64,000 nt of DNA, taken from positions 226,159 to 290,158 of the forward strand of contig JAPDDQ010000003.1 of NCBI GenBank assembly GCA_027587225.1, written 5' to 3'. The position numbers were made by a program, and so were the translations under genes. Source of the DNA: Solirubrobacter taibaiensis (GTDB lineage: Bacteria > Actinomycetota > Thermoleophilia > Solirubrobacterales > Solirubrobacteraceae). Shown piece after piece: positions 17,281 through 25,440 of this stretch. The notes below the pieces were generated by a model that was given only the letters and a program-made list of their open reading frames with translations, made no database searches and was not told the origin of the DNA. The stretch's first letter is position 1. Each line of letters starts with the position of its first letter.

Positions 17281-17832
17281 ATGACACGGAGCCGGACTCT
17301 GCCGCTCGTCGTCGCGGCGGTGCTGGCTCTGGCCGGCTGCGGCGGCGACAACGACACTGCGTCGTCGAAGGCCGCCACCCCCGAGGCGACCGAGACGCCC
17401 ACGCCGACCGCGACGCCGACGGCGGTGGTCGACGCCAAGCCCACGCCGAAACCCGGCAAGTGCGATGAGGTCAAGTACACGCCCGGCGACGAGGAGGGCA
17501 CGGTCCACCCGGAGTCCAACTTCTACGCCCCCGACGCGGAGAAGTTCCCGGCGAAGGCCGACCTGGACCACCTCCTGCTGATCGACAACGCGGTCGTCGT
17601 GACCTACGCCGCGAGCACCAAGAAGAAGACACGCGACCGCCTCTACGACTGGACCTACGCGGACGTCGAGAAGCGCACGCCGATCGTCGTCCCCGACAGC
17701 GATCCTGACGCGCTCCCGGTGCGCGCCCGGATCGCCACCGTCGAGCTGCGCTGCAACGGCTTCGACTGGGAGCGCCTGACGAAGTTCGCCAACCGGACGG
17801 ACATCGCTCCGCTGCCCGGCGGCCACGGCTGA
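17281..17832 (+). CDS. Small lipoprotein of unknown function
   Basis: The protein has about 183 residues with a lipobox L-A-G-C near residues 16-19, so it should be lipid-anchored outside the membrane. A Thr/Pro/Ala-rich linker (about 28-60) precedes a small globular domain containing two Cys, D-H-L-L-L-I-D-N and a basic K-K-K-T-R segment. No family is recognised. I chose the ATG at 17281 because TAAGCT (17268-17273) lies exactly 7 nt upstream, the local leaderless pattern, and because it gives a compact signal peptide. A short GGCT-GA-AGCC hairpin overlaps its end. Confidence 0.72.
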   Translation: MTRSRTLPLVVAAVLALAGCGGDNDTASSKAATPEATETPTPTATPTAVVDAKPTPKPGKCDEVKYTPGDEEGTVHPESNFYAPDAEKFPAKADLDHLLLIDNAVVVTYAASTKKKTRDRLYDWTYADVEKRTPIVVPDSDPDALPVRARIATVELRCNGFDWERLTKFANRTDIAPLPGGHG

Positions 17833-17838
17833 AGCCGG

Positions 17839-18621
17839 TCAGGCGACGTCGATCGCGACGCCCGCGGCGCGGAACTCCGCGAGCGCGTCGGTGCCCAGGC
17901 CGTCGTCGGTGACGATCGCGTCGAGCTCCTGGGCGGCGGCGATGGTGAGCAGAGAAGCGCGGCCGAACTTGGTCGAGTCGATCAACGCGACGGTGCGTGC
18001 GGCGTGGGCGCGGGCGGTGTTGATGACGTCGGCGAGGGGACGGCGCGAGGTCGTGAGCCCGGCTTCGAGCGTGAGCCCGGCGGCGGACACGAACGCCGCG
18101 TCGAAGTTCAGCCCGGCGAGGAAGTCGGTCGTCCAGCGCCCGGCGAACATCCGCATGTGCTGGTCGAGCTCACCCGGCGCGGAGACGACGACGATGCGGT
18201 CGTCGACCAGCTCGTAGGTGATCGCGGGGGAGTTGGTGACGAGTGTGATGCCGGTCGCCGGGCCCGCCACGAGTTCGCGGGCGAGGGCGAGGCAGGTCGA
18301 CGAGGAGTCGAGGAAGATCGTCGCGCCCGAGCGCACCTCGCGGGCGGCGTGCGCGGCGATCGCCCGCTTGGCGGCGTCGGCCTGTGCGACGCGCTGCTCC
18401 CAGCCCGTCGGAGGAATGCCGGGCGGGTTGCCATTGGATGTCGCCACGACCCCGCCGTACACCCGTTCCACGCGTCCCTGACGGGCGAGCTGCGAGACGT
18501 CGCGGTGGATCGTCACCGCGGACACGCCGAGGTCGCGCGCGAGCTCGGTCAGCGTCACGCCGCCGTCGCGCGACAGCCGCTCGAGGATCTGCACGCGGCG
18601 CATGGCGGGAGGCACGCTCAC
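17839..18621 (-). CDS. DeoR-family transcriptional repressor
   Basis: The 260-residue protein has an N-terminal DeoR winged helix (about 7-60, V-T-L-T-E-L-A-R-D-L-G-V-S-x-V-T-I-H-R-D) and a C-terminal sugar-phosphate sensor domain with F-L-D-S-S-S-T near 100 and A-L-I-D-S-T-K-F-G near 210. Such repressors usually respond to phosphorylated sugars. GTG start with AGAGG a few bases upstream. It is divergent from the giant ThuA/sugar-dehydrogenase gene, with a perfect palindrome between them, so that gene is the likely target. Confidence 0.9.
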   Translation of the reverse strand: MSVPPAMRRVQILERLSRDGGVTLTELARDLGVSAVTIHRDVSQLARQGRVERVYGGVVATSNGNPPGIPPTGWEQRVAQADAAKRAIAAHAAREVRSGATIFLDSSSTCLALARELVAGPATGITLVTNSPAITYELVDDRIVVVSAPGELDQHMRMFAGRWTTDFLAGLNFDAAFVSAAGLTLEAGLTTSRRPLADVINTARAHAARTVALIDSTKFGRASLLTIAAAQELDAIVTDDGLGTDALAEFRAAGVAIDVA

Positions 18622-18640
18622 AACGCCTCTTGTTTACCAC

Positions 18641-18657
18641 AGATTGTCTGACAATCT
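18641..18657 (+). promoter_or_regulatory. Perfect 17-bp palindrome, candidate DeoR operator
   Basis: AGATTGTC-T-GACAATCT has 8-bp perfect arms around one base. It lies 20 nt upstream of the DeoR GTG and about 21 bp before the -35 of the divergent giant gene, in an AT-rich 121-bp spacer. Confidence 0.7.
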
Positions 18658-18677
18658 CTTACATTTTTATTCAAACC

Positions 18678-18707
18678 TTGACAAACCATTTCATGCACGA
18701 CTAATTT
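18678..18707 (+). promoter_or_regulatory. Sigma-70-like promoter of the ThuA/dehydrogenase gene
   Basis: TTGACA (18678-18683), 18-nt spacer and TAATTT (18702-18707). Transcription should start near 18714. A GAGGAGAGGG ribosome binding site (18729-18738) precedes the ATG at 18743, so unlike many neighbours this gene has a leader. Confidence 0.65.
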
Positions 18708-18742
18708 GGCGCACGAGGGGACGAATTCGAGGAGAGGGTTCC

Positions 18743-21700
18743 ATGCGTCGGCTGACAGTCGTTTGCGCAGTGATATGGATGTGCTTGGCTTCGGCCTCGG
18801 CGGCGTATGGACAGGCAGCGGAGGAACCGCGAGTGCTCGTCTTCTCCAAGACGGCGGCGTTCCGCCACAGCTCGATTCCGGCGGGTGTGCAGGCCATTCG
18901 CGAACTGGGCACGGCCAACCAGTTCGCCGTCGACGCGACCGAGGACTCGGCTGCGTTCACGGACGAGAACCTCGCCCGCTACGACGCGGTCGTCTGGCTC
19001 TCGACCACCGGTGACGTGCTCGACGCGCCGCAGCAGGCGGCGTTCGAGCGCTACATCCAGGCCGGTGGTGGCTACGCCGGGGTGCACGCCGCGAGCGACA
19101 CCGAGTACACGTGGAACTGGTATGGCGGCCTCGTCGGCGCGTACTTCAGCGGGCACCCGGATCCGCAGACCGCGACGGTGGAAGTCGCGGATCACGCACA
19201 CCCCTCGACCAAGGATCTTCCGGCCCGGTGGACGCGCTCGGACGAGTGGTACAACTTCCAATCCAACCCGCGCGGGAAGGTCCACGTCCTCGCCACGTTG
19301 GACGAGACGACGTACACCGGCGGCGGGATGGGGACCGACCATCCGATCGCCTGGTGCAGCTACTACCAGGGCGGTCGCTCCTGGTACACGGGCGGCGGTC
19401 ACGCCGACGTCTCCTTCACCGACCCCCAGTTCCGCAAGCACCTGCTCGGCGGCATCCTGTGGGCGGCCGGCGTGCAGGCCAACGACTGCGGCGGCACTGT
19501 GAACAACAACTTCCAGAAGGTCGTGCTCGACGACAACGTCGCGAGCCCGATGGGCCTGGACATCGCGCCCGACGGCCGCGTGATCTACATCGAGCGCGCC
19601 GGCCAGGTGCGCGTGATCGACCCGGTCACCTCCACCACCAAGACGGCGCTCAACCTCCCCGTCCACGACGCGCAGGAGAACGGCCTGCTCGGCATCGTGC
19701 TGGACCCGAACTTCGCCACCAACGGCTGGGTCTACCTCTACCACTCGCCGCCGACGGCCACGATCCCGTCACCGCGCCAGCACTTGAGCCGCTTCACGAT
19801 GGTCGGCGACACGATCGACCGCGCGTCGGAGAAGGTCATCCTCGAGGTACCGCACCAGCGCAACGAGTGCTGTCACTCCGGCGGCTACCTGCAGTTCGCG
19901 CCCGACGGGAACCTGTTCCTCGCCATCGGTGACGACACCTCACCGGGCGCGTCGGACGGCTTCACGCCGATCGACGAGCGGCCCGGACGGGAGGCGTTCG
20001 ACGCCCAGCGCTCCGCGGCGAACACGAACGACCTGCGCGGCAAGCTCCTGCGCATCAAGCCGACGCCCGAAGGCGGCTACACGATCCCGGCCGGCAACCT
20101 GTTCACGCCCGGGCAGATGGGCACCAAGCCCGAGATCTACGCCATGGGGCTGCGCAACCCGTTCCGCTTCAGCGTGGACCAGAAGACGGGCTGGGTGTAC
20201 CTCGCCGACTACGGACCCGACGCCGGTGCCGCCGTCCCGGGCCGCGGCTCCGACGGCCGCGTGGAGTGGAACCTGATCAAGGCGCCCGGCAACTATGGCT
20301 GGCCGTACTGCCACGGCGGCGCGGCCTTCAATGACTACGACTTCGCCACCGGCCAGTCCGGCGCCGCGTTCAACTGCGCGCAGCCGGTCAACAACTCGCC
20401 CAACAACACGGGTCTCACCAACCTCCCGCCGGTGGTGGAGCCGACGCTCTGGTACGGCCGCGGCGTCGGGCATCCCGAGCTCGGTCGCGGCGGCGCGCCG
20501 ATGGGTGGCCCGCGCTACGTGTTCGACCCGGCGGTTCCTGCTGAGCGGCGCTGGCCGGCGTACTTCGAGGGCTCCGCGCTCTTCTACGAGTGGGGCCAGA
20601 ACCGGCTCTACCAGTTCCATCTGGACGAGCAGGGCGAGCTGTTCGACACGACGCCGCTGCTGACGTCGATGGCGTTCATCCGCCCGCACGAGATGAAGTT
20701 CGGCCGCCACGACGGCGCGCTGTACATGATCGAGTGGGGGAGCGGCTTCAACGGCAACAACCCCGACGCGCAGGTCATCCGCATCGACTACGCGGGCGGC
20801 CAGGTGAACCCGGTGGCCAAGGCGACGGCGACGCCGCTGTCAGGCTCACGGCCGCTGACCGTGAAGTTCTCCAGCGTCGGCACTTCGCACCCGCAGGGCA
20901 GCCCGATCACCTACAAGTGGACGTTCGGTGACGGTGGGACCTCCACCGAGCTCAACCCGACGCACACCTACACGGAGGAGGGCAACTTCACCGCGATCCT
21001 GACCGTCACGGACGCGCAGGGCCGCACGGGCACGGCGAACGTCGTCGTCTCCGTCGGCAACACGCAGCCGAACGTCAAGATCGAGTGGCCGGTCGCGGGC
21101 GGCGTGTTCGCCTTCGGTGACCGGATTGCGTACAAGGTCCGCGTCGACGACGTCGAGGACGGTTCCACCACGACCGGCGGCATCGACTGCTCGAAGGTCG
21201 TCGTCGAGCTCATCCTCGGCCACGACGACCACGGGCACCCGATGCAGCAGCAGAATGGCTGCGAGGGCTCGTTCGTGTTCGAGCCCGACGGCGGGCACAC
21301 CGACACGGACCAGATCACGTACGTGCTCGAGGCCCGCTACACCGATCGCGGTTCGCCCAACGGGCAGGTGGCCCCGATGCGCGGGAACGACCTCGCCGTG
21401 TTCCAGCCCAAGCGCAAGCAGGTCGAGCATCACGATCCCGACGGCACCATCCGTCACGAGATCGCGACCGACCCGCTCGGCGGCAACCAGAACATCGGCT
21501 TCCTCACCGACAACATGGCGATCTCGTTCGCCGACGTGAACCTCGTGAACATCGACGCGCTGCGCGTCCGCATCGCGGCGCCGAACGCGACCAGCCGGAT
21601 CGAGGTCCGCAAGGGCTCGAAGACCGGCCAGCTGCTCGGCAGCGCGAACGTGCAGAACACGGGCGGCTTCCAGAACTGGGGGTATGTCGACGTCCCGGTC

Positions 21701-23620
21701 ATCGACCCGGGCGACACGTTCGACCTGTTCCTCGTGTTCCGCGGGGCGAGCGGCTATCTGTACAACCTCAACTGGGTGGACTTCGTCGGGCCCGGGTTGG
21801 CCGCCGGCCCGTCCGCGGTGAGCCCACCGACGGCGACGGTCGCGGAGCCGGGGCCCGGTGGCTGGTACACGGCGCCGGTCGAGGTCACATTGAGTTCGGA
21901 GGCAGCGCGTGAGTACCGGATCGGCACCGGCGCGTGGACGCCGTACAGCACGCCCGTGCGCTTCTCCACCGACGGCGTGTTCCGGCTCGACTACCGGGCG
22001 CGCAAGGACGGGCTTCCGTCGGCGGGTCGTTCTCTGGAGTTGAAGGTCGACCAGGCCGTGCCGGCGACGACCGCCGTGTTGGACGGCGTGACGAGCGGTG
22101 GCACGTTCACCGGCGCGGTGCGGCTCACGCTCACCGCCGCCGACGCGACGTCCGGCGTTGCGCGGACGGAATGGCGGCTCGCGGGGGAGAGCGCGCAGGC
22201 CTACACCGCCGCGGTGACGCTCCCGGCCGCCGCCGGCGAGCGCACGGTCGAGTACCGCGCGCTCGACGCGGCCGGCAACGCCGAGCCGTGGAAGCGCGCG
22301 TCGTTCTCATCGCCCAGCGGCACCGTGCCGCAGGTCGCGCTCGAATGGCCGGCGGCCAACGCCATCGTGCCCGCGAGCGGCCGCGTGCCATTCCGCGTGG
22401 CGGTGGCCGGGCGCGGGCCGGAGGCCTGCGCGGACGTGACGGTGCGGTTGCTCAACGGCACCACCGTGGCCGGCACGGCCAACGGCTGCAGGGGCACGAT
22501 CGTCGCTCCCGCCGCGGCCCTGCTGCGGACCTGGACCCTGGAGGCGACCTACACCGCCGACAAGGGGACGGGCGACCACGTGCCGCTGATCCGCGGCACC
22601 GCCACGCAGACGCTCCAGCCGACCCGTAAGGAGGCCGAGCACTACGACACCGACGCGGCCGTCCGCACCGAGAGCACGGGCGACACGCTCGGCGGCGGGC
22701 TGAACGTCGGCTTCATCCGGACCGGCCAGGTGCTTAGCTACAGCGGCGTGAACCTCAAGGGGATCACCGCCGTGCGGTTGCGGCTGGCGACGAACACGAT
22801 CGGCGGCACGGTCGAGATCCGCAAGGGGTCGGCCACCGGCACGCTGCTGGGTCAGGCGACTGTGACGAGCACGGGCGGCTTCCAGAGCTACCGGTACTTC
22901 GACGCGCCGCTCACCGGCGTCGCCGACGAGACGATCAAGCTCGTCCTCGTCTTCCGGGCCACCGGCACGCACTACATCGCGAACATCAACTTCTTCGAGT
23001 TCGTGGGTGACGGGCTGCAGCCGGACCGGACGCCGACACTGACGCTGCCGAGCGGCGTGACCGGGACCACCGGCGTGCCGGTCACGTACGCGGCGAGCGC
23101 GACCGATCCGTACGACGGTGCGCTGCCGGTGACGTGCTCGCCGGCGTCCGGCACGCTGTTCCCGGCGGGCAAGACGACGGTGACCTGCTCGGCGACCAAC
23201 GCTGGCGGGTACACGACGACGGGCACGTTCGACGCCACCGTGTCCGTGGTCGTGTCGACGCCGGGCGAGGTGGGAGCGACGGTGCCGGCGACGCTGGCGC
23301 TCACGCTCGGCACCGCGCCGACGCTCGGCACGTTCACGCCCGGTGTCGAGCGGGAGTACACGGCGCAGACCACGGCCAACGTGGTCTCCACGGCGGGTGA
23401 CGCGACGCTGACGGTGTCCGATCCCGGCCACCTGACCAACGGCGCGTTCACGCTGCCGGAGCCGCTCCGCGTCGAGTTGTCGAAGGCCGCCTGGACCGCG
23501 CCGGTCTCCAACGCGAGCGTCGCCGTCACGTTCAAGCAGCTGATCAAGTCGGGCGACGCGCTCCGCACCGGCGCGTACAGCAAGGCGTTGACGTTCACGC
23601 TGTCCACCACGACACCGTGA
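18743..23620 (+). CDS. Giant secreted ThuA/quinoprotein sugar dehydrogenase with PKD and CBM6-like modules
   Basis: This 1625-residue exported protein has a signal peptide ending near residue 24. Modules in order: ThuA-like glutamine-amidotransferase fold (about 28-248), glucose/sorbosone-type beta-propeller dehydrogenase (about 254-683, with G-L-L-G-I-V-L-D-P-N and a CCHSGG motif), PKD domain (685-773), a further beta domain, CBM6-like module 1 (887-1016), Ig/FN-like repeats (1020-1280), CBM6-like module 2 (1290-1421), a HYR-like domain and a 116-residue C-terminal module (1510-1625) repeated in the M36 peptidase at 54.6 kb. It is probably a surface-displayed polysaccharide- or sugar-acting enzyme. 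ThuA is linked to trehalose use in rhizobia. The ATG at 18743 is fixed by signal peptide and ribosome binding site. Confidence 0.83.
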   Translation: MRRLTVVCAVIWMCLASASAAYGQAAEEPRVLVFSKTAAFRHSSIPAGVQAIRELGTANQFAVDATEDSAAFTDENLARYDAVVWLSTTGDVLDAPQQAAFERYIQAGGGYAGVHAASDTEYTWNWYGGLVGAYFSGHPDPQTATVEVADHAHPSTKDLPARWTRSDEWYNFQSNPRGKVHVLATLDETTYTGGGMGTDHPIAWCSYYQGGRSWYTGGGHADVSFTDPQFRKHLLGGILWAAGVQANDCGGTVNNNFQKVVLDDNVASPMGLDIAPDGRVIYIERAGQVRVIDPVTSTTKTALNLPVHDAQENGLLGIVLDPNFATNGWVYLYHSPPTATIPSPRQHLSRFTMVGDTIDRASEKVILEVPHQRNECCHSGGYLQFAPDGNLFLAIGDDTSPGASDGFTPIDERPGREAFDAQRSAANTNDLRGKLLRIKPTPEGGYTIPAGNLFTPGQMGTKPEIYAMGLRNPFRFSVDQKTGWVYLADYGPDAGAAVPGRGSDGRVEWNLIKAPGNYGWPYCHGGAAFNDYDFATGQSGAAFNCAQPVNNSPNNTGLTNLPPVVEPTLWYGRGVGHPELGRGGAPMGGPRYVFDPAVPAERRWPAYFEGSALFYEWGQNRLYQFHLDEQGELFDTTPLLTSMAFIRPHEMKFGRHDGALYMIEWGSGFNGNNPDAQVIRIDYAGGQVNPVAKATATPLSGSRPLTVKFSSVGTSHPQGSPITYKWTFGDGGTSTELNPTHTYTEEGNFTAILTVTDAQGRTGTANVVVSVGNTQPNVKIEWPVAGGVFAFGDRIAYKVRVDDVEDGSTTTGGIDCSKVVVELILGHDDHGHPMQQQNGCEGSFVFEPDGGHTDTDQITYVLEARYTDRGSPNGQVAPMRGNDLAVFQPKRKQVEHHDPDGTIRHEIATDPLGGNQNIGFLTDNMAISFADVNLVNIDALRVRIAAPNATSRIEVRKGSKTGQLLGSANVQNTGGFQNWGYVDVPVIDPGDTFDLFLVFRGASGYLYNLNWVDFVGPGLAAGPSAVSPPTATVAEPGPGGWYTAPVEVTLSSEAAREYRIGTGAWTPYSTPVRFSTDGVFRLDYRARKDGLPSAGRSLELKVDQAVPATTAVLDGVTSGGTFTGAVRLTLTAADATSGVARTEWRLAGESAQAYTAAVTLPAAAGERTVEYRALDAAGNAEPWKRASFSSPSGTVPQVALEWPAANAIVPASGRVPFRVAVAGRGPEACADVTVRLLNGTTVAGTANGCRGTIVAPAAALLRTWTLEATYTADKGTGDHVPLIRGTATQTLQPTRKEAEHYDTDAAVRTESTGDTLGGGLNVGFIRTGQVLSYSGVNLKGITAVRLRLATNTIGGTVEIRKGSATGTLLGQATVTSTGGFQSYRYFDAPLTGVADETIKLVLVFRATGTHYIANINFFEFVGDGLQPDRTPTLTLPSGVTGTTGVPVTYAASATDPYDGALPVTCSPASGTLFPAGKTTVTCSATNAGGYTTTGTFDATVSVVVSTPGEVGATVPATLALTLGTAPTLGTFTPGVEREYTAQTTANVVSTAGDATLTVSDPGHLTNGAFTLPEPLRVELSKAAWTAPVSNASVAVTFKQLIKSGDALRTGAYSKALTFTLSTTTP

Positions 23621-23631
23621 GCTGAGACCGG

Positions 23632-23659
23632 GGGCCGGGCTGTGCACGCAGCCCGGCCC
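23632..23659 (+). terminator. Strong bidirectional hairpin terminator
   Basis: GGGCCGGGCTG pairs perfectly with CAGCCCGGCCC (11 bp) across a 6-nt loop. It lies 11 nt after the giant gene's stop and 8 nt from the end of the convergent small membrane gene. There is no T-run, as usual in actinobacteria. Confidence 0.75.
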
Positions 23660-23667
23660 TCGAACCG

Positions 23668-23892
23668 TCAAGCGCGGAGCCGGAGTAGGTGCGCGCGGGC
23701 GCGGTGCAGGTGGGGCATGAGGCCGTAGATCACGATCGGGACGGCGATGGTGGCGAGCACGAACGTCCGCACGACGGGGGTGAGGGCGGCCAGCCAGTCG
23801 CCGAGGATCAGGTTCAGGGCCGTGAGCGTGGGGAAGACGGCGAGCCAGATCATGAGAGCGAGCTGGTGGCGGCTCGGAGGCGGGGGCTTCAT
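23668..23892 (-). CDS. Small two-helix membrane protein
   Basis: 74 residues with two hydrophobic helices (about 10-27 and 40-60) and a basic Arg/His-rich tail. The sequence resembles the membrane tail found after some antibiotic-biosynthesis-monooxygenase domains (F-P-T-L-T-x-L-N, then V-P-x-V-I-Y-G-L-M-P), but that enzymatic domain is absent here. Its ATG overlaps the oxidoreductase stop by 4 nt (ATGA), so the two are co-expressed. Confidence 0.65.
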   Translation of the reverse strand: MKPPPPSRHQLALMIWLAVFPTLTALNLILGDWLAALTPVVRTFVLATIAVPIVIYGLMPHLHRARAHLLRLRA

Positions 23893-24752
23893 GCCGGGAC
23901 CGGTGGGTTGGCGACGAGCGCGGTGTTGATGGCGATCGCGACGGCGGAGCCTTCGCCGGCGGCGGTGATGACCTGGGCGCGGGGGTTGGTGGCGTTACCG
24001 GCGGCCCAGACGCCCGGGACGCTGGTGCGCCCCTCGGGGTCGACGCGGACGAGCCCGCTCTCGAGCAGGTCGCAGCCGAGGGCGGTGGCCGGCCCGTCGG
24101 CGTGGGCGCGCACCGCCGGGCGGATGAACAGCGCGTCACGGGCGACGATCCGGCCGTCGCTGAGCTGCACGCCGCGGAGTCGGTCGTCCTGGACGACGAG
24201 GCGCTCGATCGTGCCTTCGACGACCTCGAGCCCGCCCGCGTCCGGCACCGGGGTGGTGTGCGGGAACAGGATCACGTCGTCGCTCCATTGGCGCAGCAGA
24301 TGTGCGTGCTCGACGGACCCGATCACGCCGATCGCTTGGTCGCGCACCTCCCAGCCGTGGCAGTACGGGCAGTGCAGGAAGTCGCGGCCCCAGCGCTCCC
24401 GGGCGCCCTCGATGGCGGGTAGCTCGTCGGTGGCGCCGGTGGCGAGCAGCACGTGGGCGGCTTGGACGGTCCGGCCACTCGCGAGCCGCAGCGTGAAGCC
24501 GTCGCTCACGTCCTCTACGCGGTCGTCGACGAGTTCCACGCCGTAGCGGGCGACCTCCTCCCGCGCCGCGTGGATCAGCTCGCCCGGCGGTGTCCCATCG
24601 CGTGACAGGAAGCCCTGCATGTGGGCCGCGGGAGCGTTGCGGGGAGTGCCGGCGTCGATGACCACGACCCGGCGGCGCGCCCGGCCGAGCACGAGTGCGG
24701 CGCTGAGCCCGGCGGGCCCGCCGCCGACGATGGCGATGTCAAAGGTGTCCAT
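23889..24752 (-). CDS. Thioredoxin-reductase-like FAD/NAD(P) oxidoreductase
   Basis: A 287-residue flavoprotein with the thioredoxin reductase layout: FAD motif V-G-G-G-P-A-G-L-S-A-A-L (about 8-19), redox-active H-C-P-Y-C-H-G (about 126-132), a second Rossmann region V-I-G-S-V-E, and a C-terminal V-W-A-A-G-N motif. The CxxC is C-P-Y-C instead of the usual C-A-T-C, typical of the ferredoxin/bacillithiol-disulfide-reductase-like group whose partners vary. The start is the ATG at 24752. It is divergent from an XRE-cupin regulator and followed by a two-helix membrane protein. Confidence 0.85.
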   Translation of the reverse strand: MDTFDIAIVGGGPAGLSAALVLGRARRRVVVIDAGTPRNAPAAHMQGFLSRDGTPPGELIHAAREEVARYGVELVDDRVEDVSDGFTLRLASGRTVQAAHVLLATGATDELPAIEGARERWGRDFLHCPYCHGWEVRDQAIGVIGSVEHAHLLRQWSDDVILFPHTTPVPDAGGLEVVEGTIERLVVQDDRLRGVQLSDGRIVARDALFIRPAVRAHADGPATALGCDLLESGLVRVDPEGRTSVPGVWAAGNATNPRAQVITAAGEGSAVAIAINTALVANPPVPA

Positions 24753-24818
24753 GCGTGGCAGCGTCGGGCAGCGGCGGCCCCGCGAGAAGGGTTCGTTGCC
24801 GTTTCCGGGAATCGCGAG

Positions 24819-24831
24819 TAGCGTCGATCGC
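24819..24831 (+). promoter_or_regulatory. Leaderless -10 element of the XRE-cupin regulator
   Basis: TAGCGT (24819-24824) is exactly 7 nt from the ATG at 24832 with no ribosome binding site. A small palindrome, TTCC-G-GGAA (24803-24811), sits just upstream and may be the regulator's own operator. Confidence 0.5.
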
Positions 24832-25401
24832 ATGGCGGACGTGATTCCGGACGTGCTGGCGGAGGTGGGCCCGCGGCTGCGGCGGCTGCGCGAGCGGCGC
24901 GCGCTCACGTTGACGGCGGTGGCCGCGCAGACCGGGATCTCCAAGAGCACGTTGTCACGGCTGGAGAGCGGTCAGCGCAAGCCCAGCCTGGAGCTGCTGC
25001 TGCCGTTGGCCTCCGTCTACCACCTGCCGCTCGACGAGCTCGTCGGCGCGCCGCGGGTCGGCGACCCGCGGGTCCGGCTCACGCCCAAGACGCGCAACGG
25101 CCGGCTCGTCTATCCGCTCACGCAGGGCTCGAGCAGCATGGCCGTGTGGAAGGTCGTGATCCCGCCCGAGCCGGAGCGCCGGCTGCGCACGCACGCGGGT
25201 TACGAATGGCTGTACGTGCTCTCGGGCGAGCTGCAGTTGATCCTCGGCGAGCACGACCTCACGCTGCGCGCGGGTGAGGTCGCCGAGTTCGACACGCGCG
25301 TCCCGCACTGGTTCGGGCCCGCGGGTGACGAGTCCGTCGAGATCCTCAGCGTGCACGGCGCGCACGGCGAGCGGATGCAGGTTCGCGCCGCGCCGCGCTG
25401 A
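24832..25401 (+). CDS. XRE-family regulator with C-terminal cupin sensor
   Basis: A 189-residue protein. Its helix-turn-helix (about 12-67) contains L-T-A-V-A-A-Q-T-G-I-S-K-S-T-L-S-R-L-E-S-G, and a cupin_2 domain (about 110-180) contains H-A-G-Y-E-W-L-Y-V-L-S-G and V-P-H-W-F. This architecture is common among regulators sensing small metabolites. It faces the thioredoxin-reductase-like gene, its likely target. Confidence 0.88.
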   Translation: MADVIPDVLAEVGPRLRRLRERRALTLTAVAAQTGISKSTLSRLESGQRKPSLELLLPLASVYHLPLDELVGAPRVGDPRVRLTPKTRNGRLVYPLTQGSSSMAVWKVVIPPEPERRLRTHAGYEWLYVLSGELQLILGEHDLTLRAGEVAEFDTRVPHWFGPAGDESVEILSVHGAHGERMQVRAAPR

Positions 25402-25440
25402 CGGTACCGTGCACTGGTCTCGACAAAACCGGAGGAGACC

